Shown piece by piece: positions 25,736 to 33,817 of a DNA stretch of 64,000 nucleotides (the stretch's first letter is position 1; the number at the start of each line of letters is the position of its first letter). The notes under the pieces were generated by a model. It searched no databases. It had not been told where the DNA came from and was given only the letters and a program-made list of their open reading frames with translations. This stretch comes from Gp6-AA40 sp036274155 (lineage in GTDB: Bacteria > Acidobacteriota > Vicinamibacteria > Vicinamibacterales > UBA2999), in contig DASUGH010000022.1 of assembly GCA_036274155.1 (NCBI GenBank), positions 48,511 to 112,510 of the forward strand, given 5' to 3'. The position numbers and the translations under genes are program-made.

Positions 25736-26032
25736 CTAACGCGCTCGCCAGTACCCCGGTCGGCGCCGCCCATGCGCGACGGCGACGATCTGAACGTTCT
25801 CGCCGCGTACGCGATACACGACGAAGAACGGAAAGCGACGAAGCAGTAGGCGCCTTGTGTTACTGAGATAGGGAGACCCGGCTTCGGGCCGCTGGGAGAT
25901 TCGTTCGATCGCCCGATCGAGCTCGCGCTGAAAGCGACCAGATGCGCTTTCGTTCCGTTCGCGGTACCACCGTTCAGCAGCCTGCGCTTCGTCGGCAGCC
26001 AGCGGATGGAACTCGACCGCGAACTGGGGCAT
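25736..26032 (-). CDS. ParE/RelE-family toxin
   Basis: 98 residues with the ParE pattern: FHPLAADEAQAAERWYRERN at the N-terminus, a helical hairpin, then the strands RRLLLRRFPFFVVYRVRGENVQIVAVAHGRRRPGYWRAR. It overlaps the upstream antitoxin gene by 1 bp. ParE toxins poison gyrase and RelE toxins cleave mRNA; sequence alone does not separate them here. Confidence 0.85.
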   Translation of the reverse strand: MPQFAVEFHPLAADEAQAAERWYRERNESASGRFQRELDRAIERISQRPEAGSPYLSNTRRLLLRRFPFFVVYRVRGENVQIVAVAHGRRRPGYWRAR

Positions 26033-26256
26033 CAGCGCGCGGCGAGTCGGCGTCGGACCTCTGCCCAGGGAACGGACTTGACGGCTCCGCTATCGAGCTC
26101 CGCCAGGCGCCGATTCACCTCAGTCGCCCAGGCGGCCTCCGCGTCCTCGTCGACGTCGGTGTCGAGGCTGTCGAGCAGCGAGCCGGCGAGTGCCGCGCGG
26201 GCCTCGGTCGGGAGCGCCAGAGCATCCTTCAGGATCTCCGCTGCGTCACGCTTCAT
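26032..26256 (-). CDS. Addiction-module antitoxin (TIGR02574-like)
   Basis: 74 residues starting MKRDAAEILKDALALPTEARAALAGSLLDSLD, the standard start of this antitoxin family, with an acidic centre and a C-terminal toxin-binding helix (VNRRLAELDSGAVKSVPW). First gene of a minus-strand operon (antitoxin, toxin, DLQW protein, XRE-hydrolase). A TAGAAT hexamer sits 6 nt upstream of the ATG, so a leaderless start is likely. Confidence 0.85.
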   Translation of the reverse strand: MKRDAAEILKDALALPTEARAALAGSLLDSLDTDVDEDAEAAWATEVNRRLAELDSGAVKSVPWAEVRRRLAAR

Positions 26257-26445
26257 GACTCTATTCTAGCTGGATGGCGCCCACCACGATATGCCTTCGG
26301 TTAGTGATGTCCACGCTGGTCCCGTCCGCCACCCACGATCAGCAACCTTCCCGAATGTGGACGAGATCGACACTCAGATTGCCGTGGGACCGATTGGACG
26401 GCTGATCGACGTCGGGTGGAACTCCAAGGCTTCTACAATCTCGCC

Positions 26446-27096
26446 ATGGCATCGACGAAGACACCCGCGCAGATCAAGGCCGACTACGTCAGCTTGATGG
26501 GTCCGCATGCAGGTGAAGCGTTCGCAGAACTGATGCAGGACGCGGCTCGCCTCCATCTGAAATGGAACGAGTTCCTTGCACTCTTCGCCGTCGGCTCCGC
26601 TCAGATCGAGACGCTAAACAAGGCGGCTCCCGGCTTCTTCTACCTGGTCACAGAGGCGTGGTGGGACGGCTTAATCCTGCACATCTTTCGCATGACCGAC
26701 GGCAACAGGAAGGTGCTGTCGGTCGTGACCCTGATGAAGCTTCTGCCGAGACCTGTTCGAGCTGGCTACGAACCGAAGCTGAAACTCGCCCTGGCCGCCT
26801 CACGGTTCGCCCACGACCTGCGCCACGCCGATATCGGCCACCGAAATCGGGAGGTAGCGCTTAAAGTGAAGCCAGTACCCCGATCCAGCCGCGAGCAGAT
26901 TCGGAAGGCCATCGCCGCGATCGATGACGCTCTCCACTTCGTTGACCACCACTACACCGGGCACGAAGCTCCGATCTACGATCACCTCGACATCCAGGGA
27001 GGGGCCGGCTCGATTCTGTGGGTCGTCAGGCGCGGTCTGAAAGCCAGGGACGACGACTTCACCGCACGCCGTCCGCCAATGGGGTTCCCGGACTAG
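26446..27096 (+). CDS. HEPN/AbiU2-like protein (possible abortive-infection factor)
   Basis: 216 residues from ATG 26446; a GTG at 26416 is an alternative. It is all-helical, with DGLILHIFRMTDG (about 84-96) and a FAHDLRHADIGHRNREVAL segment (about 128-146), close to the D-x-R...(I/G)H-(R/S)-(N/D) core of the AbiU2 HEPN family. The C-terminus DALHFVDHHYTG also fits that group. HEPN proteins of this type are often RNases in phage defence. Solitary gene between a TA operon and a recombinase. The assignment is by motif only. Confidence 0.55.
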   Translation: MASTKTPAQIKADYVSLMGPHAGEAFAELMQDAARLHLKWNEFLALFAVGSAQIETLNKAAPGFFYLVTEAWWDGLILHIFRMTDGNRKVLSVVTLMKLLPRPVRAGYEPKLKLALAASRFAHDLRHADIGHRNREVALKVKPVPRSSREQIRKAIAAIDDALHFVDHHYTGHEAPIYDHLDIQGGAGSILWVVRRGLKARDDDFTARRPPMGFPD

Positions 27097-27407
27097 GCGC
27101 GTCCCGCGAACCAATTGCAAGCCGGCCGGTAAGGTCGCTCGGATGCCCGGCCCTCCCTCGTCTGGATACCGTCACAATCCACGAAAGCGAAGAGAAAGCG
27201 GGGGGAACGCAAACGCGGGAGCACCGTTCCCCCAACTTCGAGTGCAGTTCGCACGGCGCGAAACACATACTGGCGGGCTCGGAGAGCGCGTGGCGCGATT
27301 CCGAACTCGCTACCGGTGTTGCACTTCACGCGATGTCGCCGCGCGGCGCTCTATGCCGCCCCGCGTCCAGTCCGTGCCGATGTAAGCGTCACCATCGGCG
27401 ACAAGCG

Positions 27408-27489
27408 GGGCGTGAGCGACCCCCTCTGCCATCCCCCTTCTTCGCCCCATGGTCCAGTTGGAGGGAGTTGGAGGGGGTCGCTCACGCCC
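27408..27489. repeat. 19-bp perfect inverted repeat
   Basis: Arms 27408-27426 and 27471-27489 are exact reverse complements (19 bp) with a 44-nt spacer. Each arm contains CGTGAGCGACCCC, nearly the same as CGTGAACGACCCC in the arms of the larger inverted repeat at 32346-32429. Confidence 0.8.
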
Positions 27490-27503
27490 AATACCGATGT
27501 CTC

Positions 27504-27519
27504 GTTCGTCCGGACGAAC
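27504..27519. promoter_or_regulatory. 16-bp perfect palindrome, operator-like
   Basis: GTTCGTCCGGACGAAC is a perfect dyad. It has the size of a dimeric regulator site, but no promoter or start codon lies immediately beside it, so its role is open. Confidence 0.4.
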
Positions 27520-27795
27520 AGCGCGTGTCTCTAGCAGTTGTCGGGTGCGTTGCACGATTACCCGGCGACCATGTCGGCGTCTCACCCACGCTTCACAGTC
27601 CCTGACAGGTTTCGCCCGGAACTTGCGTTCATAAAGGTGAGCGCGCACTCGCTCTGAATTCTGAACCACGGCGGCCGACGATCGCCGCCTCCTGCCTCTC
27701 TTCCGCCAGCGCGCGTCGATCGGCTAGCGAGTTCGTTGACGTGTGCCACGGTCGCATGCACGGGCGGCCATCACGACGCGAGATTGTCCGGCGAT

Positions 27796-27865
27796 CCGCG
27801 GCCCGGTCAAGCCACTCCGCTTCGCTCCGTCCCCTTCGGGGCTATCGGGCTTGACCGAACCGCGG
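27796..27865. repeat. Long imperfect hairpin with TCAAGCC arms
   Basis: Arms CCGCGGCCCGGTCAAGCC (27796-27813) and its near complement (about 27848-27865) pair over 18 bp with two mismatches around a 34-nt loop. The inner arm pair GTCAAGCC/GGCTTGAC resembles GTCAAGGC/GCCTTGAC in the hairpin at 33665-33788. Confidence 0.7.
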
Positions 27866-27960
27866 CTCCGCCGGGTCTTGGCAACTACGTGATGGCCGCG
27901 GGATTGACCGCCGCACAGGGGCGGAACACATCGTTCATCCTTCGAGGGAGTCGCGGCGTT

Positions 27961-28149
27961 ATGATCCGATCTCGAGAGCGGCGCAATCGACGACTACGAC
28001 GCGCAACGCGACGAGCGGCGTCGCGCGATCATCGCGACGAACCGCTGCAAATGTTCGTTCGCACACTCGCTCGGCAAGCCGCCCGCGAAGTGTTCGCGCG
28101 AGAGCTGGCGACGCGACAACAGGATCGACCCGAGGTGACGGTGCAATGA
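27961..28149 (+). CDS. Small basic protein preceding the serine recombinase
   Basis: 62 residues from ATG 27961 with GAGGGAG upstream. The C-terminal half (DEPLQMFVRTLARQAAREVFARELATRQ) is an amphipathic helix like those of short open frames that commonly precede large serine recombinases. Stop and start overlap as ATGA with the recombinase gene, indicating translational coupling. Function unknown. Confidence 0.55.
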   Translation: MIRSRERRNRRLRRATRRAASRDHRDEPLQMFVRTLARQAAREVFARELATRQQDRPEVTVQ

Positions 28150-29759
28150 GGGTTGCGGCCTACGCGCGGTACTCCTCAGACAATCAACGCGACGCATCGA
28201 TTGCCGACCAACTGCGCATCTGCCGAGAGTTCGCGGCTCGCCAGGGATGGACCGTCGTTCAGGAGTTCACCGACCATGCGGTCTCGGGCGCGACGCTACT
28301 GCGCGCCGGATTCCAGGCGCTGATGCGGGATGCGTTGAACCGCCGATTCGACGTCGTGCTTGCCGAGTCACTTGATCGCTTCAGTCGCGACCAGGAAGAC
28401 ACCGCCGGGCTCTTCAAACGTCTCACCTTCGCCGGCGTCAACATTGTCACGCTCGCCGAGGGCGACATTACGCACCTGCACATCGGGTTCAAGGGGACGA
28501 TGAACGCGTTGTTCCTGAAGGATCTGGCTGAGAAGACGCACCGAGGGCTGCGCGGGCGCGTGGAGAGCGGCAGAGCTGGCGGCGGCCTCTGTTACGGATA
28601 CCGCGTGGTGAAATCGCTGGTCAGCGGAACCGTTACAACTGGCGAACGAGCAATCGAGCCAGAGGAAGCTGCCGTCGTGGAACGCATCTTCCGGGACTAT
28701 GTCGCAGGAGTCGCGCCGAAAGGGATTGCGAAGCGACTGAATCAGGACGGGATCGCCGGACCGTTCGGAGGAACGTGGAGCCCCAGCACGATTCACGGGA
28801 ACGCGAAACGCGGCACCGGAATCCTGAACAACGAGCTCTACGTCGGCCGGCTGATCTGGAACCGGCTGCGATACGTGAAGAATCCGGACACGGGCAAGCG
28901 GATCTCGCGGTTGAATCCAGAGGCAGAGTGGATCGCCAAGGAGATTCCATCCCTCCGGATAGTGAGCGACGAGCTCTGGAACGCCGCGAAAGACCGTCAG
29001 AGCGCAACGCGGCGCACAATCACCCGCGCTGGCAACATCGGCTTCGCAAGACGGCCTCAGTATCTGTTCTCGGGTCTGTCGAAATGCGGTGCCTGCGGTG
29101 CAGGATTCATCATGGCCGGCCGCAATCGGCTCGCATGCTTCGGTGCCCGTGAGAAAGGCACGTGCGACAACCGTCTCACCATCCGACGTGACGAAGTCGA
29201 GGCGAGGGTTCTGAAAGCGCTGGAGGAGAAGCTTCTCAATCAAGAGCTCTTCGAAGAGTTCTGCGAAGAGTTCACCCGCGAGATGAACCACCTTCGGATG
29301 GACCACCGCGCGAGCCTCTCGGCTGCCGAGCGTGAGATCGAACGCATCGAGGCCCGTCGCAAGAGGCTGATCGAGATGGTGATGGACGGTTTGGCACCTT
29401 CGGTCGTGAAGGACGAGCTGAATGCGAACGCGGCCAGGCGTGAACAACTGGAAGCGCAGCTTGCTGCCACACAGGAGCCGCCGCCCCTCCTCCATCCGGA
29501 GATGGCCCGCATCTACCGCACGAAGGTCACAGAGCTCGCGAAGGCGCTCCAGGAGCCGGATACCAGGTCCGAGGCCACCGAGGCCCTGCGCGGCCTCGTG
29601 GACGCGATTGTGCTCACTCCAGACCAAGGTCGGGAAGCGCTTCAGATCGAGCTGCGGGGCAACCTGGCGGCGATGCTCGGGGCGACCGTACAAACGAAGA
29701 GGTCGTCGGATTCCGACGACCTCTCCCTGCAAGTATCTTTGGTTGCGGGGGGGATTTGA
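28146..29759 (+). CDS. Large serine recombinase
   Basis: 537 residues. The N-terminal resolvase domain starts MRVAAYARYSSDNQRDASIADQL, with the catalytic serine in the YSS motif near 9-10. The Recombinase domain follows (about 150-280), then a zinc ribbon (CGACGAGF...LACFGAREKGTCDN, about 313-340), a coiled coil (about 380-450, EREIERIEARRKRLIEMV) and a short C-terminal region. It catalyses site-specific integration or excision through a 5'-phosphoserine intermediate. The last codons (LVAGGI, stop at 29757-29759) are read from a duplicated tRNA-fMet 3' end, so the gene ends inside an attachment site. Confidence 0.93.
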   Translation: MRVAAYARYSSDNQRDASIADQLRICREFAARQGWTVVQEFTDHAVSGATLLRAGFQALMRDALNRRFDVVLAESLDRFSRDQEDTAGLFKRLTFAGVNIVTLAEGDITHLHIGFKGTMNALFLKDLAEKTHRGLRGRVESGRAGGGLCYGYRVVKSLVSGTVTTGERAIEPEEAAVVERIFRDYVAGVAPKGIAKRLNQDGIAGPFGGTWSPSTIHGNAKRGTGILNNELYVGRLIWNRLRYVKNPDTGKRISRLNPEAEWIAKEIPSLRIVSDELWNAAKDRQSATRRTITRAGNIGFARRPQYLFSGLSKCGACGAGFIMAGRNRLACFGAREKGTCDNRLTIRRDEVEARVLKALEEKLLNQELFEEFCEEFTREMNHLRMDHRASLSAAEREIERIEARRKRLIEMVMDGLAPSVVKDELNANAARREQLEAQLAATQEPPPLLHPEMARIYRTKVTELAKALQEPDTRSEATEALRGLVDAIVLTPDQGREALQIELRGNLAAMLGATVQTKRSSDSDDLSLQVSLVAGGI

Positions 29760-29782
29760 ACCCCCGACCTTTGGGTTATGAG
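29739..29782 (-). repeat. Duplicated 3' part of tRNA-fMet (left attachment site)
   Basis: 44 nt identical to the 3' part of the intact tRNA-fMet at 58053-58098 (3' tail, T arm, variable loop, anticodon-stem 3' side and anticodon loop), except for a G-run of 7 instead of 9. Homology ends inside the anticodon arm (GGGTTATGAG), as expected for a tRNA-borne core site duplicated on integration. Confidence 0.85.
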
Positions 29783-29882
29783 TTAGATCGAACGGCCCCA
29801 CCCGAGGCAGCCCAAGCACGCACAAGCCCATTTTCATTGGCGTTTTCGACAGTGGGCGGCAACGGCCGCCCACCCGAAACCG

Positions 29883-29946
29883 CGCACGATTGTCACCCGT
29901 TTGTCACCCAGACGATGACCCAAGGGCCGCACGTCCTGGGTGACAG
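29883..29946. promoter_or_regulatory. Putative integrase arm-type sites, left end
   Basis: A 27-bp block (29883-29909) containing two tandem TTGTCACCC units is identical to 58003-58029 at the other end. A further inverted GGGTGACAG lies at 29938-29946. Position and repeat form fit arm sites of a tyrosine integrase. Confidence 0.6.
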
Positions 29947-29972
29947 ATGGCTCGTCGTGCGAGGAGGTGCGT

Positions 29973-31076
29973 GTGGATTTCGATCCCAGGGACTATGACG
30001 ACCCTCGCGACCATGACCGCAGAGAGGAGCGTCACGACCACGAGCCATCGCGTGGACGCCGCGAGGCGTCAGACACGTCGGATCGCGATGACGACCGGAG
30101 GCAACCCGACTTCCGGCCGCGCGATCGACAGGACGACGATGCGAGGATACTCGGTCGCGGTCCAGGAAACGACCGGCAAGCCGATGACCATGGTCGGGAT
30201 CGGCGTGATGATGCCCGTTGGGCGGACCGGGACCGCGACGATCGTGAGCGCGATCGAGAGCCGCGCGATCCGTTCACGCGCCACCTCTACCTGCCACGCG
30301 GACCGGAGCGGGAGCTCGTTCACTATCGCGATCGCGAGTACACCTTACGCGGTTCGGAGTCGCGCACGTTAGCGACCGTTGGCGCCTTTCGAGTGGTCTC
30401 CAGTCGTGATCTTCGAGACCACGGCGACCGGCCTGCAGATCCACGGTCCGGCGACCTCCGGCATCTCCGCGAACAGGGACTGATCGAGACCGTGCGCGTG
30501 CCCGGTTACCGCGAGCACGCCGTGGTCCTGACCAAGGAAGGCCGTGGCCTGCTGGAGAGCCACCGTGACCACGATCGCGACCAGCATCAGACGTTCCACT
30601 CGGGCCTCGTGCGGGCGCGCGAGCTGGAGCACGATATCCAGATCTATCGCGCTTACGATCAGGCCGAGGCGCGCCTGCTGGACCGCGGCGCCCGCGTCGA
30701 TCGAGTTGTGCTGGACCACGAGCTCAAGAGCCACTACCAACAGTGGCTGCACGAGCGTGACAAGGGCCGCGACGACTACGACGGACACCCCGATCGAACA
30801 CCCGATGAGATTCGCGAGTGGGCGCTCGAACACGATCTGCCGTACTTCGATGGCGAGATGCATTTTCCGGATGCTCGCATCGAGTACCAGGAGTCGGACG
30901 GCCGCTGGGATCGGGAGGACATCGAGGTCACCACGGAGCACTATCGCGGCGCCCACGGCGCGAGCATCGCGCGTGCCGGATTCTCATGTTATCGGGGCCT
31001 GAGCCTGCACGTCAGCGGGCGAAGCGGCCGGGGCGGCGGACGAAACGGCGGCCTCGCCGAGGAGTTCTGGAAATGA
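29973..31076 (+). CDS. Replication-relaxation-like protein with Asp/Arg-rich N-terminus
   Basis: 367 residues from GTG 29973, chosen for AGGAGG 5 nt upstream; an in-frame GTG at 29940 lies in the arm-site region. The first about 100 residues are almost wholly D/R/E/H (low complexity). A winged helix follows (about 120-210, TLATVGAFRVVSSRDL...LREQGLIETVRV...LTKEGRGLLE). The C-terminal PDARIEY...DIEVTTEHYRG segment resembles the PD...E.D pattern of replication-relaxation proteins. This suggests plasmid or mobilisation ancestry. It overlaps the next gene by ATGA. Confidence 0.6.
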   Translation: MDFDPRDYDDPRDHDRREERHDHEPSRGRREASDTSDRDDDRRQPDFRPRDRQDDDARILGRGPGNDRQADDHGRDRRDDARWADRDRDDRERDREPRDPFTRHLYLPRGPERELVHYRDREYTLRGSESRTLATVGAFRVVSSRDLRDHGDRPADPRSGDLRHLREQGLIETVRVPGYREHAVVLTKEGRGLLESHRDHDRDQHQTFHSGLVRARELEHDIQIYRAYDQAEARLLDRGARVDRVVLDHELKSHYQQWLHERDKGRDDYDGHPDRTPDEIREWALEHDLPYFDGEMHFPDARIEYQESDGRWDREDIEVTTEHYRGAHGASIARAGFSCYRGLSLHVSGRSGRGGGRNGGLAEEFWK

Positions 31077-32223
31077 AGACCCGCCTTTGCGCTTCGCACT
31101 TCGGCGAGGCTGGGGCGACCGATGAACGCGTCCAGGCCGTCGTCGATTTCGGGTTCACCGAACGCCAGGCGCGCTTCCTGGTACTCGTGATGCGTCATGC
31201 TGGCGTGTGCGTGCCGCGTCAGTACGCACGCTTTGCGGGCGTGGCGTACGGCGCGAAGTGTAATGCGTTTTTCGACAAGCTCGTCCGCCGCGGGTTCGCG
31301 GTCGCTAACCACTGCATTCACAACCGAGCGCGGCTGTATCACGTTCATCACAAACCGCTGTATCACGTCATCGGCGAGGTCACGAGTCGCTACCGTCGGC
31401 GCGTGCCGGCGCGCTTGGCTGTGCAGCGGCTCATGTTGCTCGACGCGGTGCTGACCACGCCCGAACTTGAGTGGCTCACCACGGCCTCTGAGAAGAACGG
31501 CTATCTCGCCAGATTGAGAAAATCCGCGGTCGCCGAACCACCTGGGGAGACGCCCACCGCGGCCCAATCGCGACCCACGTCGGAACTTGTCGGCACCTTT
31601 CCGATCGGTCTCGAGCGCGACGGTCGCGCAGTGCTCTCTACCCGGCGACGGACCCCTGGACGGATGACTTCAGGAGCTTCCTGCAGTGCCACGCGGCCCT
31701 GCTCCGAGTCTCGCCGACGTGGACGCTGCGGCTGGCGTTTCCGCAGCCATTCGACCGTGTCTACGATGCCTATCAGACGGTCATTCGCGAAGAACTGGAA
31801 TCACCGCTTCATCCCGCGACGATCGCTGAGCCCAAGTGGTACTTCACGCATCGGCGCGAGGCGGGCGAGGGCGTCCATCCGATGACGCGCGGGTTGCTGG
31901 AGAAGGGCGCCGAGCTGTTCGGAGCACCCCGCTTCACGCATATGTACCGTCGGTGGCTGAAGCACGGCGACACGGTGTTGGAAGGCCCCTTATCACCTAC
32001 GCTTGCCGAGGCGCTCAGCGACGGACGCGGGCGCATGGAGTGCCTGGTTCTGCCCCATACCTATCGTCATCTCTCCCCCTTGGTCGACCACGAGCGTTCG
32101 ACGCGCAATGAAGTTGAGAAGGGGGTTGAGGAGGGGGAACGCGAGGGGGAACACAGGTCCGCACGCCCTCAACCCCCTACCTCAACCCCCCGGCCGGTGC
32201 CCGAGCGTTCCGTGTTGATGTGA
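31073..32223 (+). pseudogene. Winged-helix protein of the plasmid-like module, frameshifted
   Basis: Starts at ATG 31073, coupled to the previous gene. About 188 residues (winged helix at about 25-75: FTERQARFLVLVMRHAG...KCNAFFDKLVRRGFAV) read in one frame. At CTCTCTACC (about 31634-31642) the sense switches frame and continues VLYPATDPWTDDFRSFLQ through WYFTHRREAGEGVHPMTRGLL to the stop at 32223. Restored, it would be about 383 residues with a Glu-rich C-terminus. The lesion is a net +2/-1 indel in a CT repeat: a real mutation or an assembly error. Confidence 0.75.
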
Positions 32224-32345
32224 GGTGCGCCGCGGTGACGACTGCAAGAACCTGCAATCAGCGCAATGACTTGCGACCGTGTGCCGCGCGACGAATAGGG
32301 CGGCGTCTTGTGCCGCCCCCTATCAGCGGATCGGTCAGCGCAGAA

Positions 32346-32429
32346 CGGAACCGAGACGTGAACGACCCCGGCACCGGCGCGCGAAGACGTTCCCGCGCGC
32401 GCCTACGGGTCGTTCACGTCTCGGTTCCG
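32346..32429. repeat. 23-bp perfect inverted repeat in an intergenic region
   Basis: Arms 32346-32368 and 32407-32429 are exact complements over 23 bp with a 38-nt GC-rich spacer. The surrounding 500-bp gap (32224-32727) has no convincing gene. It could be a structured RNA, a cruciform origin element or remnant terminal repeats. Confidence 0.8.
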
Positions 32430-32727
32430 CATGTCGGAGTGTCGTGTCAGCAAGGGGCGGCGAGAAAGGTATCTGGGAGCCGTCGCGCGGCGTGTATGCG
32501 TGCGCGCCTCGAGCGCATTTCGAACGCTAAAAACGCGCAAAGATCCTTCTCCATCGCGCACGCGTTGCGCGATGTCGGAAGCCGTGTAGAACCCTGTCAT
32601 CAGAGCGCTGGTGCGCATCGTGCAGAACGCCTGCGTGCGTTGCGGCTCGCCGCACGAGCAGTTGGACACGATGGCTGTTTCTTGGTGATGGTTGTGCCGG
32701 ACGTGAGGACGATGCGAAGCTCGGGAT

Positions 32728-33588
32728 GTGGACGAGTGGCAGACCAAACGACTGAGCGACGCCGAAGCACACGCGCTGTTCGATCGGCTGTTTCCGCACG
32801 GCCATGCCAGTCCGGACGTGCTCGAAGAAATTGCTCCGGAAGGCTGGGAGCAGTCGCCATTGCTGGCGTGCTTCCACCCGTCGGTCGAGCGCGTGTTCGA
32901 GGAACGGTTGCTGATACACCGCAACCTGCAGGAACTGCATCGTGCCTGGAAGCGGCGTGACGGCGATGCGTCCGACGTCTTGTCTCCGGAACCAACGCTG
33001 GGTGAAGTGCGGAGCGAGTATGCGGCGCAGCCGGTGAAACAGGATGAGGAAGTCACCGAGTTGGTGGGCCTCTGTCTCTGGGACATCTTCTCGGACAACC
33101 AGGAAGTGATCGCGGCGGACGGACGGATGGTCGACATCGGATCGTTCCGTGGTGCCGGCGCGTTCCTGGACGACCATCTCACAGGGAAGCGGGACAGCTG
33201 GCGCGGCGGCGATTACATGCGCTTCTACATGGGCACGATCTGGATTTCCGGACGCGCGGATTTGGCTCCGGTGTACGCCATGATCTTCCGGCGTCTCAAA
33301 GCGCTCGGCGCCGACTGGATTTATCACTTCCCGGAGCTTGGGCTCGTAGAGTTCGCGCCGCCCGAAGACCGTGCGGAAGGGCCGCTCGCTGGCTATTCGG
33401 TATCCGACGGTGCGATCGCGGAAGTGAAAGCGCGACACCACCGGGCCGAAGTGCAGCGTCTTCGGGCGGACTTGGAGGAGGCAAACGCACGTGCGCGCGA
33501 AGCGGCGATGGATCGTCCGCCGGCAGCGACCGTGCGTGCGTACCGTCAGGTGTACGGACGTGATCCACGTGGCTGGCCACCGGTCTGA
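32728..33588 (+). CDS. Unknown protein of the island's plasmid-like module, 286 aa
   Basis: I do not recognise this family. GTG start at 32728. The N-terminal region is helical. A central part (about 110-215) contains DGRMVDIGSFRGAGAFLDDH and YMRFYMGTIWISGRADLAPVYAMIFRRLKALGADWIYHFPELGLVEF. A coiled-coil-prone helix near 225-260 (KARHHRAEVQRLRADLEEANARAREAA) precedes the C-terminus. Codon use is good and the frame is clean, so it is likely real. Its island neighbours suggest a plasmid or mobilisation role. Confidence 0.65.
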   Translation: MDEWQTKRLSDAEAHALFDRLFPHGHASPDVLEEIAPEGWEQSPLLACFHPSVERVFEERLLIHRNLQELHRAWKRRDGDASDVLSPEPTLGEVRSEYAAQPVKQDEEVTELVGLCLWDIFSDNQEVIAADGRMVDIGSFRGAGAFLDDHLTGKRDSWRGGDYMRFYMGTIWISGRADLAPVYAMIFRRLKALGADWIYHFPELGLVEFAPPEDRAEGPLAGYSVSDGAIAEVKARHHRAEVQRLRADLEEANARAREAAMDRPPAATVRAYRQVYGRDPRGWPPV

Positions 33589-33664
33589 ACCGGCCACGGA
33601 CATTCTGACAGGTCGAGCGATTTGAACGGCACTCCATCCCGGACAACTGATACTGAATCGTCCG

Positions 33665-33788
33665 GACGCTCCGAACGACATTTTGTGGGAGCGATGGCGC
33701 GCGTCAAGGCTGCCCTCGCTACGCTCGGCGCTTCGCGGCCTTGACACGCGCCATGCGCTCCCGGCGGTTGCGCATTTATCGGAGCGTC
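33665..33788. repeat. Nested long hairpin with TCAAGGC arms
   Basis: Inner arms 33687-33710 and 33738-33762 pair over about 24 bp (GGGAGCG, ATGGCGCG, GTCAAGGC) with one bulge and one mismatch around a 27-nt loop. An outer 9-bp pair, GACGCTCCG (33665-33673) with CGGAGCGTC (33780-33788), encloses it. It occupies nearly the whole gap 33589-33817. Candidate structured RNA or DNA cruciform. Confidence 0.8.
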
Positions 33789-33817
33789 GAAAGAGTGCAG
33801 CGACGTAACGACTGGTT

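Larger units (their letters stand above)
27097..27960. other. Gene-poor stretch with several inverted repeats
   Basis: About 860 bp between the HEPN-like gene and the recombinase unit. I find no convincing coding frame. It contains three palindromic structures, listed separately, at 27408-27489, 27504-27519 and 27796-27865. Confidence 0.5.

Noticed and set aside
27004..28000. Possible CRISPR array suggested by repeated G-rich strings
   Set aside because: No regularly spaced identical repeats; the repeats are inverted, not direct.
28368..29873. 501-codon minus-strand frame opposite the serine recombinase
   Set aside because: No motif, overlaps the recombinase almost fully, and would read through the tRNA fragment.
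29756..29998. Open frame starting MNPRPLGYEL and the similar frame at 57970-58284
   Set aside because: They are translations of tRNA-fMet sequence (NPRPLGYE comes from the T and anticodon arms), not proteins.
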